From contig CAZRRN010000014.1 of assembly GCA_964602475.1 (NCBI GenBank), forward strand, positions 1 to 60,059: a stretch of DNA of 60,059 nt, written 5' to 3'. Each line of letters opens with the position of its first letter. The first letter of the stretch is position 1. This document shows positions 49,039-57,883 of the stretch, one piece after another. Made by a program: the position numbers and the translations under genes. The notes beneath the pieces were generated by a model that ran no database searches, had not been told where the DNA came from, and was given only the letters and a program-made list of their open reading frames with translations. This DNA comes from SZUA-448 sp964602475 (GTDB taxonomy: Bacteria; Bacillota; Clostridia; Lachnospirales; Lachnospiraceae).

Positions 49039-49659
49039 CTATTTACAGTATTGTAGCATACAGACAAGCAGTACCACTCCGATTGCTAAAAATACCAGCA
49101 ATCCCTTAATTCCGATCTTAACAACCTTAAAACGGATTATAAAAAAGACTGCCGTAATAAGCATTGCTGCCGCAAAGACCGGAGTCATTGCTGCTCCGAG
49201 AATGCTCTTGAAGCAATAAACCAGCGGCAGAATCACCGCACAGTTCGGTACGGGAAGCCCTTCATAATACTTTCTTTTTTCTGTGGTCTTCTGCTGACGC
49301 TCTTCTTCGGACACATTAAAATACGCAAGACGAATCAGCGCCGCCAACGTATAAAATACAAGAATAATTATGTAATACCATTCTGTCATACCGAGAGAAT
49401 ACCCGACTGCTGCAGGAAGTACACCAAAGCTGATCACATCTGCCAGTGAATCAATCTGAATTCCAAATTTCTTTTCTGAATCAGTTCTGTCTTTCTTTGT
49501 ACGTGCAATCTGCCCGTCAAACATATCGCATACACCCGATACCATCAAGCAGATGACTGCAGCCAGCGGACTGCCCTGTGCTGCCATACAGATTCCGATA
49601 ATCGCAGATACAACACTGCAGTATGTAAGCCATACCGTATAATTATAAAACCCAATCAT
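49039..49659 (-). CDS. pssA: CDP-diacylglycerol-serine O-phosphatidyltransferase
   Basis: Membrane enzyme of 206 residues that makes phosphatidylserine from CDP-diacylglycerol and serine. The CDP-alcohol phosphotransferase motif is spread over GVCDMFDGQIART and GIQIDSLADVISFGVLP, with the two key aspartates of the last part visible. About six membrane segments. GGAG precedes the ATG. It converges on the FliK-like gene with 24 bases between stops and is followed upstream by a flippase-like gene on the same strand. Confidence 0.9.
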   Translation of the reverse strand: MIGFYNYTVWLTYCSVVSAIIGICMAAQGSPLAAVICLMVSGVCDMFDGQIARTKKDRTDSEKKFGIQIDSLADVISFGVLPAAVGYSLGMTEWYYIIILVFYTLAALIRLAYFNVSEEERQQKTTEKRKYYEGLPVPNCAVILPLVYCFKSILGAAMTPVFAAAMLITAVFFIIRFKVVKIGIKGLLVFLAIGVVLLVCMLQYCK

Positions 49660-49722
49660 ACAACTCTCTCCTATCTATTCCGTTCCCTCATCAACGCATG
49701 ATAAGTATACCCAATTCTTATT

Positions 49723-50946
49723 TTATTTACAACTACATTCTTCAAAATTCATCTTTTTGTAACAAATAATCCTTTTTCCCCGTTCTGTAACCAGAGATTT
49801 TTTATCACTAAGAAGACTGTTTATCTTCTTCCTTTGTTTCAGTCTTCCGGAATGCTTTTTAATTCTAGGTGACCAGAGTTTTCTTCCCTTCAGCCGGCAC
49901 TGCCGCTTTCCCTGCGTTTTCGAAGCTCTTTCCCTGATAACAAGAATTGTATGGGAAATAAAAGTCACTGCCGCACAGATAATAAAATAAAAGTAAAAGG
50001 AAATCCCTCTGGTTAACAGCATGGCAGGAATAACCATCCATTTCATGAACACCTTACGGTAAATCAGGCCATACAAAGTCTCCGCAAGTCCGGCTCCGCC
50101 CGGAAACGGCATGGAATCTACCGCCATGGAAATCACAATCTGGATTGCAAGAAAATCAAACCAGGAAAACCGCCTCCCACCAAGAGCCAGAAAGACACAG
50201 TAAGCAACAGAAAAGAGTGACGCTCTCTGAAGAATCATCAGCAGGGTAAGCTTTATCGTGATTCCATAATGCTCCATGATAAATCTTGCGCCTGCATGAT
50301 AGTCATTATAGGTATTCATAAATCTGTTAAGCTTCTGCTCCGGGTTCCGCAAAAGCTTAACTTTTGCCAGGAACCAAACTGCTTTTTTCACAATTCCTTT
50401 CAAAAAACCCTTGGAATACATCAGCATCAGACAAAACACAACCACCGCAATATTAATCAGTATCCCAAGCAGAAATAATATCGTAACAGCCTTACTGATT
50501 CCAAATACAAAGTCAGAATTAAAGATCATTACCACTACGCCAAATAAAAGAAGAACTATTTTATAGACCACGGTTACAAGAAGCAGTGTCAGCGTTGCCG
50601 CCGAAGTACTGACTCCGTCTTTCGTCATATAGTACAGCTGTGCGGGCTGACCACCTGTTGAAGATGGGGTAACCGCTGAATAATACATTTCCACACAAGC
50701 GTATTTTATGCTTTTCAAATATCCGTTGGGCTGTCCGAGCGCACGCAGAATAATCTGTATCGTCAACGCTCCCAGAGTCAGATGCAGGAAAACCAGTAAA
50801 ACAGCCGCAAGCAGCGGCAGTTTATCCGCGCCCTGAAGAACCTCTTCAATTGCGTGAAGATTAAATTTTTTAAGCAGGACTACCGTCATCCCTATCATAA
50901 TCAGAAGCAGTAGACAGAGTCCCCATTTATATTTGTTCTTTTTCAT
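49723..50946 (-). CDS. Lysyl-PG synthase/flippase-like (YbhN/MprF N-domain) membrane protein
   Basis: Membrane protein of 407 residues with about eight segments resembling the flippase domain of MprF and YbhN-type proteins, without the synthase domain. Family-like parts are the YSAVTPSSTGGQPAQLYYM motif, AVDSMPFPGGAGLAETLYG and the LTRGISFYFYFIICA stretch. The ATG at 50946 follows GGGAG. It lies upstream of pssA with 63 bases between, so both may act in lipid handling. The C-terminal 70 residues are basic and cytoplasmic-like. Confidence 0.85.
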   Translation of the reverse strand: MKKNKYKWGLCLLLLIMIGMTVVLLKKFNLHAIEEVLQGADKLPLLAAVLLVFLHLTLGALTIQIILRALGQPNGYLKSIKYACVEMYYSAVTPSSTGGQPAQLYYMTKDGVSTSAATLTLLLVTVVYKIVLLLFGVVVMIFNSDFVFGISKAVTILFLLGILINIAVVVFCLMLMYSKGFLKGIVKKAVWFLAKVKLLRNPEQKLNRFMNTYNDYHAGARFIMEHYGITIKLTLLMILQRASLFSVAYCVFLALGGRRFSWFDFLAIQIVISMAVDSMPFPGGAGLAETLYGLIYRKVFMKWMVIPAMLLTRGISFYFYFIICAAVTFISHTILVIRERASKTQGKRQCRLKGRKLWSPRIKKHSGRLKQRKKINSLLSDKKSLVTERGKRIICYKKMNFEECSCK

Positions 50947-51132
50947 AGCTCTCCCACATATCGGCAAATGAACATCAACGGTTATTTACAGTTGTTTTGT
51001 GATTATACCATTCCTTATCTCGTTCAGCAACAGATTCCCGTGAAAATTAACGACTCTTTAGTTGAATTTAAATAAATTTTAATATATACTGATTTCAGAA
51101 TACAAATCTACGAAGCTACGAAAGGATCCATC

Positions 51133-51819
51133 ATGTCAAAGCACCGAAGAAGAACCCCTGTTGCCTGTCTGGATATTATAACCGGACTGTTGTCCGGAAT
51201 TGTATTCCTGACATTCGGACTTTTGCTTGCTCTGCTGATTCAGCCATTATACACTGTTTTTTTGAAATTTTCAACTTTACCGGTCTCTTCCGGTATTTTA
51301 CCGGAGATACTCAAGAGTGATTACCACTCAGTCATTTCAACTCTGTTTCCATGGAAACCGGCTCTTCTGCAGGATTTCAGCGTGGTTTTGGAACACGATT
51401 CCCTGACCGTACTGAGTGATTACCGGATTCTTACAACGATTCTCATTGCAGTTTTTACTGTATCGCTTGGTGGATTTCTCGCCCTGTATATCGCACGGAT
51501 CGGAACACACCGTAAAACTGCACTGATTTCCGGAATACTGGCTGTTTTCTTTCCTCTTGCTTTATCTGTCACTCTATTAATCGGATATCCTTCTGTTCTT
51601 CGCAGTTTTCATCCGCTCATTTTCGGACATCCTTTTCTGTCACAGGATTCCTACCTTCTTACACTGCTTCCGTATTCCTACATCGCACTGCTCAGTATTG
51701 TTATCGTTCTTCCCGGACTGGCTGCAGGCATCATTTTAATGCTACGATATCCTGCCAGAGAACATCTGCATGATGATGATTATGTCATGCCTAAGAAAAG
51801 AAATTATTATTACATCTAA
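51133..51819 (+). CDS. Integral membrane protein, possibly DUF1461/TIGR01906 type
   Basis: Protein of 228 residues with four to five membrane segments and an external loop (about 60-90 and again 155-175, containing FHPLIFGHPFLSQDSYLL). The pattern resembles the DUF1461 family, but I am not sure. AAAGGATCC precedes the ATG. The dCMP deaminase gene follows by 40 bases through a short leader repeat, so they may be co-transcribed. Confidence 0.65.
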   Translation: MSKHRRRTPVACLDIITGLLSGIVFLTFGLLLALLIQPLYTVFLKFSTLPVSSGILPEILKSDYHSVISTLFPWKPALLQDFSVVLEHDSLTVLSDYRILTTILIAVFTVSLGGFLALYIARIGTHRKTALISGILAVFFPLALSVTLLIGYPSVLRSFHPLIFGHPFLSQDSYLLTLLPYSYIALLSIVIVLPGLAAGIILMLRYPAREHLHDDDYVMPKKRNYYYI

Positions 51820-51823
51820 ATTA

Positions 51824-51853
51824 TATGCACGTAATTACGGCGCAGAAATGAGG
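51824..51853 (+). repeat. Structured leader repeat, copy 6 (short form)
   Basis: Only the 3' part is kept: the palindrome CGTAATTACG (51831-51840), then GCGCAGAAATGAGG, which supplies the ribosome site for the dCMP deaminase gene at 51860. The 5' hairpins are absent. Confidence 0.55.
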
Positions 51854-51859
51854 TTGACT

Positions 51860-52339
51860 ATGAAAAAACAGGATTATTTAAAATGGGACGAATATTTTAT
51901 GGGAATTGCCATGCTGTCGGCACTGCGAAGCAAAGACCCGAACACCTGTGTCGGTGCCTGTATCGTAAGTCAGGACAACCGAATTCTGTCTGTTGGATAT
52001 AACGGTATGCCGCGTGGCTGTTCTGACGATGAATATCCATGGGAACGCGTCGGCGGGAACCTCGAAACCAAGTATTTTTTTGTCTGTCACGCCGAACTGA
52101 ACGCAATCTTAAACTACACCGGAACCAATATGCGCGGTGCAAAAGTCTACACCACTCTCTTTCCCTGCAACGAATGTACCAAAGCTCTGATTCAAAGCGG
52201 AATATCCGAGATCATCTACAGCTCCGATAAATATGCTGCAACCGATTCAACACTGGCAGCAAAAAGGATGTGTAGCTCCGCCGGAATTACATACCGGCAG
52301 TATGTTCCCGCACAAAAAGCAATCACTTTAGATTTATAA
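51860..52339 (+). CDS. Deoxycytidylate deaminase (ComEB type)
   Basis: Enzyme of 159 residues that deaminates dCMP to dUMP for thymidylate synthesis. The zinc-binding and catalytic motifs are HAELNAI (His and Glu) and PCNECTKALIQSG (two Cys), with the substrate loop VGYNGMPRGCSD. The ATG at 51860 is chosen because GAGG of the leader repeat lies 7 bases upstream; the upstream frame to 51770 overlaps the previous gene. It ends at the hairpins at 52361-52424. Confidence 0.93.
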   Translation: MKKQDYLKWDEYFMGIAMLSALRSKDPNTCVGACIVSQDNRILSVGYNGMPRGCSDDEYPWERVGGNLETKYFFVCHAELNAILNYTGTNMRGAKVYTTLFPCNECTKALIQSGISEIIYSSDKYAATDSTLAAKRMCSSAGITYRQYVPAQKAITLDL

Positions 52340-52360
52340 TGTACCAGACGCAACATAAAA

Positions 52361-52424
52361 CCCCCTTTACAGAATCAACCGATAAAGGGGGACTTTAGCA
52401 CCCACTAAAACAATGGGTGCTTTT
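52361..52424. terminator. Double hairpin terminator between dCMP deaminase and amidase genes
   Basis: The stem CCCCCTTTA/TAAAGGGGG (52361-52391) is followed by GCACCCA/TGGGTGC (about 52399-52421) with TTTTATTTT on the plus strand. The second stem also lies at the end of the convergent amidase gene. Confidence 0.8.
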
Positions 52425-53100
52425 ATTTTCCTGCATTCACAATAGCCATGACATCCTGCTTAAGCTGAAGCCATTCCTCCGGATTATCCACGTAATAAAT
52501 CGGGCAGTCCCGTCCGTTAATATCATAGTGCCTCAGAATATCCTCTTCCGTAAGGCTAAACCGGATACACACCTCTGCAGTTAATTTAACCAGAGAAGCA
52601 TAGGTTTCTTCGTTCGGGGTACCGTCTGTATCTGTATGGCAGTACTCGATTGCAATCGTATCCTCATTACGTTCTGCGGATGCATAAGCAACCTCATTCA
52701 CCGGTATGCACTGGATAATCTCGCCGTCCAACCCGACAATGAAATGAGCACTTGCCGCTGTCTGTTTCAGAAGCTTCAGCTGTTCAAAGTAATTCCGGTT
52801 GCTTACTGCCGAGGAACCGGCATTCCCAACGAAATGAATGATTACTCCGTTTACCTGTTTCAAGGGAGCCTGAGAACGGGAATAATCATTTGGAGTTAAC
52901 AGACTGGCCTGAATCGGAACATCCCCTGCCGCCTCCCAGGTTCCTATCTCCTCGCGGAAAATCAGATTACGTACCAGCTTTACCGCTCCGAACAGGAGTA
53001 GTCCTATCACCGCAAGTAGGCTGATGAACACCGCTGCCCGTACCATATATACTTTTCTTCTTCGACGGCGTCTCCATTCCGCCTTCGACATCACACGCAT
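52423..53100 (-). CDS. N-acetylmuramoyl-L-alanine amidase, membrane-anchored
   Basis: Protein of 225 residues with a basic N-terminus, one membrane segment (about 20-45) and an external Amidase_2-type domain. It should cut the bond between muramic acid and the peptide stem. Zinc-binding positions are visible as IIHFVGN, AIEYCH and RHYDINGRDCP. The start at 53100 has a weak ribosome site; an ATG at 53091 (MSKAEWRR) is also possible. No cell-division or spore signal is evident, so the exact role is open. Confidence 0.88.
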   Translation of the reverse strand: MRVMSKAEWRRRRRRKVYMVRAAVFISLLAVIGLLLFGAVKLVRNLIFREEIGTWEAAGDVPIQASLLTPNDYSRSQAPLKQVNGVIIHFVGNAGSSAVSNRNYFEQLKLLKQTAASAHFIVGLDGEIIQCIPVNEVAYASAERNEDTIAIEYCHTDTDGTPNEETYASLVKLTAEVCIRFSLTEEDILRHYDINGRDCPIYYVDNPEEWLQLKQDVMAIVNAGK

Positions 53101-53242
53101 GGTTCCCCCATTCTGCAGCGTATTTCATTCCGCTGCGTCCCCATCATCAGGATATAATTCGACAGTTAATTACAGATATCATACCATTCCGGTCTCAAGG
53201 TTGCAACACGTATTTTACGCCATGCAGATTATACAGCAACGT

Positions 53243-53986
53243 CTATGTCAGCCGGGAGCCGTGCGATGCCGCGTATTCCGAATAACTGATCCCTGTATAT
53301 TTTTTAAAACAGCGTCCGAAATAATTAGGATCAGGAATTCCAACCTCATTTGCCGTACAAAACATTTTCAGTCCGGTTCCAGACAGTTCTATCGCACGTT
53401 CCATCCGGCATTCAATCAGAAATTCAGTAAAGCTCGTCCCTGTTTCCTGTTTGAACTTTCTGCTGAGATAGCAGGAATTGAAACCAAAATGCTGCGCGAC
53501 CGAAGTCAGGTTAATTCCGGAATCCGTAAAATTCTCCTGCAGATACTTCATAATCTGTTCAATGGCTGATGGAGCTATTTCCGGTCCGTTCTCCCGAGCA
53601 TCCGGATTCTGCCTGTCAAGCTTTTCTTTAATTCTGGTCAGAACCTCCGTAATCTCCTTACGTACGATTGGTTTCAGCATATATTCCACTACCGGAAGCC
53701 GTATGCACTCTCGTGCATATTCAAAGTCATCAAATGCAGTCAGTATAATGATAATCAGATTCTCATATCTCTGTGTTACAAGCTTCGTAAACTCAATTCC
53801 GTTCATAAACGGCATTGAGATATCTACAAAAACAATATCCGGCTGCAAATCGTCAATAATATTGATTGCTTCAATTCCGCTCTCGGCTTCCCCTACAACC
53901 TCCATATTCAGCGAATTCCAGTCGATTGATTCCTGAAGCAGTCTTCTGGCTGAAAGCTCATCATCAATTACCATAACCCTATACAT
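53243..53986 (-). CDS. AraC-type response regulator (YesN type)
   Basis: Response regulator of 247 residues. The receiver domain (about 1-120) has the acidic pair DDE and the acceptor aspartate in DIVFVDISMPFMNG, with the lysine in MLKPIV. The AraC-type helix-turn-helix pair (about 150-245) has GFNSCYLSRKFKQETGTSF and IPDPNYFGRCFKKYTGISYSEY. It overlaps the sensor gene by 8 bases and is its partner. It probably controls the sugar ABC genes just upstream. Confidence 0.93.
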   Translation of the reverse strand: MYRVMVIDDELSARRLLQESIDWNSLNMEVVGEAESGIEAINIIDDLQPDIVFVDISMPFMNGIEFTKLVTQRYENLIIIILTAFDDFEYARECIRLPVVEYMLKPIVRKEITEVLTRIKEKLDRQNPDARENGPEIAPSAIEQIMKYLQENFTDSGINLTSVAQHFGFNSCYLSRKFKQETGTSFTEFLIECRMERAIELSGTGLKMFCTANEVGIPDPNYFGRCFKKYTGISYSEYAASHGSRLT

Positions 53987-55742
53987 CCGATTTTCCCTCC
54001 GTTCCGCTCTCGATCATCCTCGGAATACGGATTTCAATCTCCGTATATTCCCCCGGTTCGCTCCTTATCTGTACTACCTCATCGCAGTCACAATAATACC
54101 GTATTCTCTTAATTGTTCCGTGCAGACCAAAGCCGGAAAGAACGTCGCCTTCCTCCGTATCCCCGGTCACCAAAACCTCCTTAATCTGTTCTGCCGTCAT
54201 ACCAACCCCTGAATCATAGACAATCACATGCAGCCCGTCCTCTTCCATCCGCGTAGTGATCCGTATGATTCCTTTTTCCCCTTTCAATCTCACCCCGTGA
54301 TAAATGCAGTTTTCCACAAGAGGCTGCAGAATCAGCTTCGGAATCATATAATCAAGTGTCGTATCATCAAGAACATATTCGTCTTCAAACACATCCCCGT
54401 AACGCAGCTTCTGCAGAGCAAGGTAATCCTGCGTAATATGAAGCTCACGACGCAATGAAATCTCTCTGTCTCCCTTGCTTAGAAAATTCCGGTAAAAGCT
54501 TCCGAGCATTTCAAGAGCATCATGCACTCTTCCCGCATTCTCCTGAACAGCCATATAACTGATGGTTTCAAGCGAATTATAGAGAAAGTGCGGTTTGATC
54601 TGTTCATGCAGTACGCGCATTTCTGCCTTCTGCACATTTTTCTCATTCTCAAGGAGCCGGTTAAAAAGTTCGTTTAAGTATTCAATCATACTGTTATAGC
54701 TCTCTGCCAGTTGTCCGATTTCGTTATTCGGAATCTTTGTATCTATCCTTTTCAGCCAGCCGGAGGATTTGGTGCGTTCCATTGCCGTACTCAGATCCTG
54801 AATCGGTCGTGCAATATTTACCGTGACAAACCATGCACAGACAAGCGTTGATGCAAGAAAGGCGGTCAGCATCAGCAGAAGCGCATAAACTGTCGCCGCT
54901 GGCAACGTGGTTGTACCGTCTGCATTTACGCACAAAACAACCAGTGGTTCAGTTACCTGAATCCCGCTTAGTGTTTTTTTCTCTTCGTTCCTGTACACTT
55001 CCCTGTGTATTACGTTATCGGTGATAAACTCACCGGTAAACAATTCCGCAACCTCTGCACTGCCGCAGAGAAATGTACCGCAGCTGTCAACAACACACAT
55101 TCCGCCGGAATTCTGCAGCGTAAGCGTATCGTCAAAAACATCATTGGAAATATTAATAATCAGGACTCCTAACTGTTCCTGAGAATAAATATCATAGATT
55201 GCCCTTGCCATGGTAAGTATCGGCTTCCCGTTTTTCTTACAGATTGTCCCATTTCCGTTGATTGAGATAACTGTAGAACCGCGTGCCTTAAGGATTCTTT
55301 CCCGCTCGGCACCACCAATATCGTCAATGATATATTCTCCACGACCGGTACTGACATAGTTCCCGTCATTTCGGTAAATATAGACCGAATCAATGTAGCT
55401 GTATACATTAAGCACATCATAGATGCCCATCTTTGCTTCATAGGTTTTATCTTTATCGACATTCTCCGAATGCAGGAATTCAAGAACTCTTTCATTTACC
55501 ATAAGAAGACGTGATATGTAATTATAATTCACCAGACTTGCACGTATACTGGAGGCTACATTATTGACTGCTGTTTCGGAGGTTCTGATTTTATAATCAT
55601 CCTCCGTTCTCTTCCGTATGATGAATGTTGCAATCAAAAACATCGTACAGAAAAAAAGCAGCAAAATAATCAGCAGTAAAAGAGTTCTTTGCTGTAATGA
55701 GCGCTTTCTCTCTTCTTTTTTATTTTTCCTGTTACCCCACAT
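53979..55742 (-). CDS. Sensor histidine kinase (YesM type)
   Basis: Membrane kinase of 587 residues with one segment near 20-45, an extracytoplasmic sensor region (about 50-270), a second segment (about 280-305) and a HAMP-like linker. The His_kinase motif is EQIKPHFLYNSLETISYM, and the ATPase has LVENCIYHG and DSGVGM. It is co-transcribed with the AraC-type regulator. Position behind two sugar permease genes implies it senses the transported sugar or a product. Confidence 0.93.
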   Translation of the reverse strand: MWGNRKNKKEERKRSLQQRTLLLLIILLLFFCTMFLIATFIIRKRTEDDYKIRTSETAVNNVASSIRASLVNYNYISRLLMVNERVLEFLHSENVDKDKTYEAKMGIYDVLNVYSYIDSVYIYRNDGNYVSTGRGEYIIDDIGGAERERILKARGSTVISINGNGTICKKNGKPILTMARAIYDIYSQEQLGVLIINISNDVFDDTLTLQNSGGMCVVDSCGTFLCGSAEVAELFTGEFITDNVIHREVYRNEEKKTLSGIQVTEPLVVLCVNADGTTTLPAATVYALLLMLTAFLASTLVCAWFVTVNIARPIQDLSTAMERTKSSGWLKRIDTKIPNNEIGQLAESYNSMIEYLNELFNRLLENEKNVQKAEMRVLHEQIKPHFLYNSLETISYMAVQENAGRVHDALEMLGSFYRNFLSKGDREISLRRELHITQDYLALQKLRYGDVFEDEYVLDDTTLDYMIPKLILQPLVENCIYHGVRLKGEKGIIRITTRMEEDGLHVIVYDSGVGMTAEQIKEVLVTGDTEEGDVLSGFGLHGTIKRIRYYCDCDEVVQIRSEPGEYTEIEIRIPRMIESGTEGKSDV

Positions 55743-55775
55743 TTAAACCCCGTCTCCGATTCATTCATCAGAAAA

Positions 55776-55835
55776 AGAAGAACCCGTAAAACTATTCATT
55801 TATGGAATAATTTTATCACGGGTTCTTCTGTTTTT
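55776..55835. terminator. Hairpin between the permease and sensor kinase genes
   Basis: AGAAGAACCCGT (55776-55787) pairs with ACGGGTTCTTCT (55818-55829), followed by GTTTTTC on the plus strand and AAAAAG-type flanks, so both directions are possible. It lies 34 bases upstream of the sensor kinase start and may limit read-through from the ABC genes. Confidence 0.6.
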
Positions 55836-55969
55836 CAATGTTTACCGCAATCGAATCATTTAAACATAATCATTTACAATGATAATAAAAAAGCTGTCCA
55901 TTCATCAGACGGCTGCTGAAGCCTTGACCACAGCGGTGTTCTATCTGTTGTCAAACATTTACCGGGATA

Positions 55970-56863
55970 TCAGCCCTTGATGGCTCCGGCAATAAAGCTT
56001 CCCTGAATCTTCTTGCTCAGGAAGGTATAGCATAAAAGCGTCGGAAAGGTCGCCAGAACCATTGCTGCGCCGATAGGTCCCCATTCCGTCAGGTACTGTC
56101 CGGACAATGCCTGTACACCGACCGGAAGTGTTTTGTGTGCAGAATCGCTGACAAAGATATTGGCGAACATCAGCTCATTCCAACACTGCAGAAATGTATA
56201 AATGGATACGGTAGCAACCGCAGGCTTCATCAGCGGAACAATAATACGGAAGAAGATTCCCCATGTACCGCAGCCGTCGATACATGCTGCCTCATCCAGA
56301 TCAATCGGAAGCTCTACCATGAACCCGGTACAGACGAGGATTCCCATTGCAAGAGAAAAAGCGGCATAAGGAATAATCAGTGCTGCGTAGGTGTTCAGAA
56401 GTCCAAGCCTCGAGAGTGTTACATAAATCGGTACAATTGCTGCATGAATCGGAATCGTCAGTCCAAGCATGAAGAAGCTGTTCATACGCTTTCTTCCCTT
56501 CCAGACCAGCCTGGTTAGGGCAAATGTGGCCATCAGGGAAATAAGCATAACAATTACAATCGTCACAACAGCGATAATAACACTGTTTACAAAGTATTTA
56601 CCGATATGACCGACGCTTATTGCTTTCTCATAATTTGACCACAAAAATTCCTTTGGTAGCCCTGCTACATTTTCCCCGAAGATTTCCGCATTGCTTTTCA
56701 GTGAAAAGGTAAACATCCAGTATACCGGGAACAGATTAATCAGTGCCCAGATGATCAGGACCGTATATATCATAATCTCTTTCAAGTTAATTTCTTTTTT
56801 CACAGAAGACCTGCTTCTGATACTTGATTCTTTTATTTCAGCTAAATGATTGCTTTTTTCCAC
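55970..56863 (-). CDS. Sugar ABC transporter permease, MalG type
   Basis: Membrane protein of 297 residues with six segments and the EAA-type loop (DEAACIDGCGTWGIFFRIIVPLMKPA). The start is MEKSNHLAEIKESS, and the N-terminal 30 residues are polar. It pairs with the MalF-type permease encoded 4 bases upstream. A gap of 227 bases with a hairpin follows before the sensor gene. Confidence 0.93.
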   Translation of the reverse strand: MEKSNHLAEIKESSIRSRSSVKKEINLKEIMIYTVLIIWALINLFPVYWMFTFSLKSNAEIFGENVAGLPKEFLWSNYEKAISVGHIGKYFVNSVIIAVVTIVIVMLISLMATFALTRLVWKGRKRMNSFFMLGLTIPIHAAIVPIYVTLSRLGLLNTYAALIIPYAAFSLAMGILVCTGFMVELPIDLDEAACIDGCGTWGIFFRIIVPLMKPAVATVSIYTFLQCWNELMFANIFVSDSAHKTLPVGVQALSGQYLTEWGPIGAAMVLATFPTLLCYTFLSKKIQGSFIAGAIKG

Positions 56864-56867
56864 AATA

Positions 56868-57749
56868 TCAGGTCTCCTTTTCTCGGAATATTCCTCCGAT
56901 AATTAATGCAAATACAAAGCATAAGATAATCAACAGGAGAGCTATCGCACTTCCCATACCATAACGATTCCTCAGGAACAGCATACTGATCATAGTTATA
57001 CTGGGTACATCCGTAGAATGCAATGGTCCGCCGTTGGTCAGAACATAGATCAGATCAAATGATTTCAGTGAACCGGTAACAGCAAAAATTGTACTGACCT
57101 TCAATATCGGTTTAATATACGGAAGAACAATGTAGCGGTTAATCTGTCCTTCACGCGCTCCGTCAATCATTGCCGCTTCTCTGTATTCCGGCGGAACACT
57201 TTTGATTCCTGCATACATCAGCAGCATATGGTAACCTACATACTGCCAAAGAATCGGTACAAATACTGCACCGAGTGCCGTATTCATATTACCAAGCCAG
57301 ATTTTAGCCAAGTTGTCAAGTCCGATTGCACGAAGTACCACATTCAGAATTCCATAAGAGGGATTGTAAATTTTCAGCCAAAGCTGTCCGATTACAACCG
57401 TCGAAATCAAAACAGGAACAAAATAAATTGATAAAAATGTACGTTCACCCTTTCTTCCTTTCCCAAGAAGTAATGCAAGCCCGAGTGCAAGCGGAAGCTG
57501 AAGAACGACTGAAAATAATGCCAGAAGCATTGCGTTTCGCAATGCCTTCATAAACCCGATGGAGTTGCTGGTAAAAAGCTCTATATAATTGTCCAATCCG
57601 ATAAAGGTCTTCGTTCCAAATCCATTCCAGTCAAAAAAGCTGTAGTACGCCGACATAAAAATCGGTGCTACCAGGATAGCAATAAAAAGAACCAGTGCCG
57701 GAAGAATAAATAGCAGGATTGTTAATTGGTTGCTGTACAGTTTCTTCAT
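56868..57749 (-). CDS. Sugar ABC transporter permease, MalF type
   Basis: Membrane protein of 293 residues with six segments and the EAA-type loop (REAAMIDGAREGQINRYIVLPYIKPI). The ATG at 57749 follows GAGAGG at 7 bases; the frame to 57836 is rejected. It follows the binding-protein gene after a terminator-like hairpin and is 4 bases before the MalG-type gene. ATPase genes are not here, so a shared ATPase such as MsmX type is likely. Confidence 0.93.
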   Translation of the reverse strand: MKKLYSNQLTILLFILPALVLFIAILVAPIFMSAYYSFFDWNGFGTKTFIGLDNYIELFTSNSIGFMKALRNAMLLALFSVVLQLPLALGLALLLGKGRKGERTFLSIYFVPVLISTVVIGQLWLKIYNPSYGILNVVLRAIGLDNLAKIWLGNMNTALGAVFVPILWQYVGYHMLLMYAGIKSVPPEYREAAMIDGAREGQINRYIVLPYIKPILKVSTIFAVTGSLKSFDLIYVLTNGGPLHSTDVPSITMISMLFLRNRYGMGSAIALLLIILCFVFALIIGGIFREKET

Positions 57750-57783
57750 TATATACCTCTCATGCCGCTCCGATATTTTAACG

Positions 57784-57834
57784 AAAAAGAGCGGTTTCCG
57801 GATGACTTTCCAGATGTTCATACGGAAACCGCTC
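57784..57834 (-). terminator. Hairpin between binding-protein and permease genes
   Basis: GAGCGGTTTCCG and CGGAAACCGCTC form a 12-bp stem (57834-57823 with 57800-57789), followed by TTTTTC on the minus strand. It probably reduces transcription of the permeases relative to the binding protein. Confidence 0.85.
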
Positions 57835-57883
57835 ATAAGATCAAATCAGAACACGGCGGTTCTGGTTATTTCTGCAATCATTG

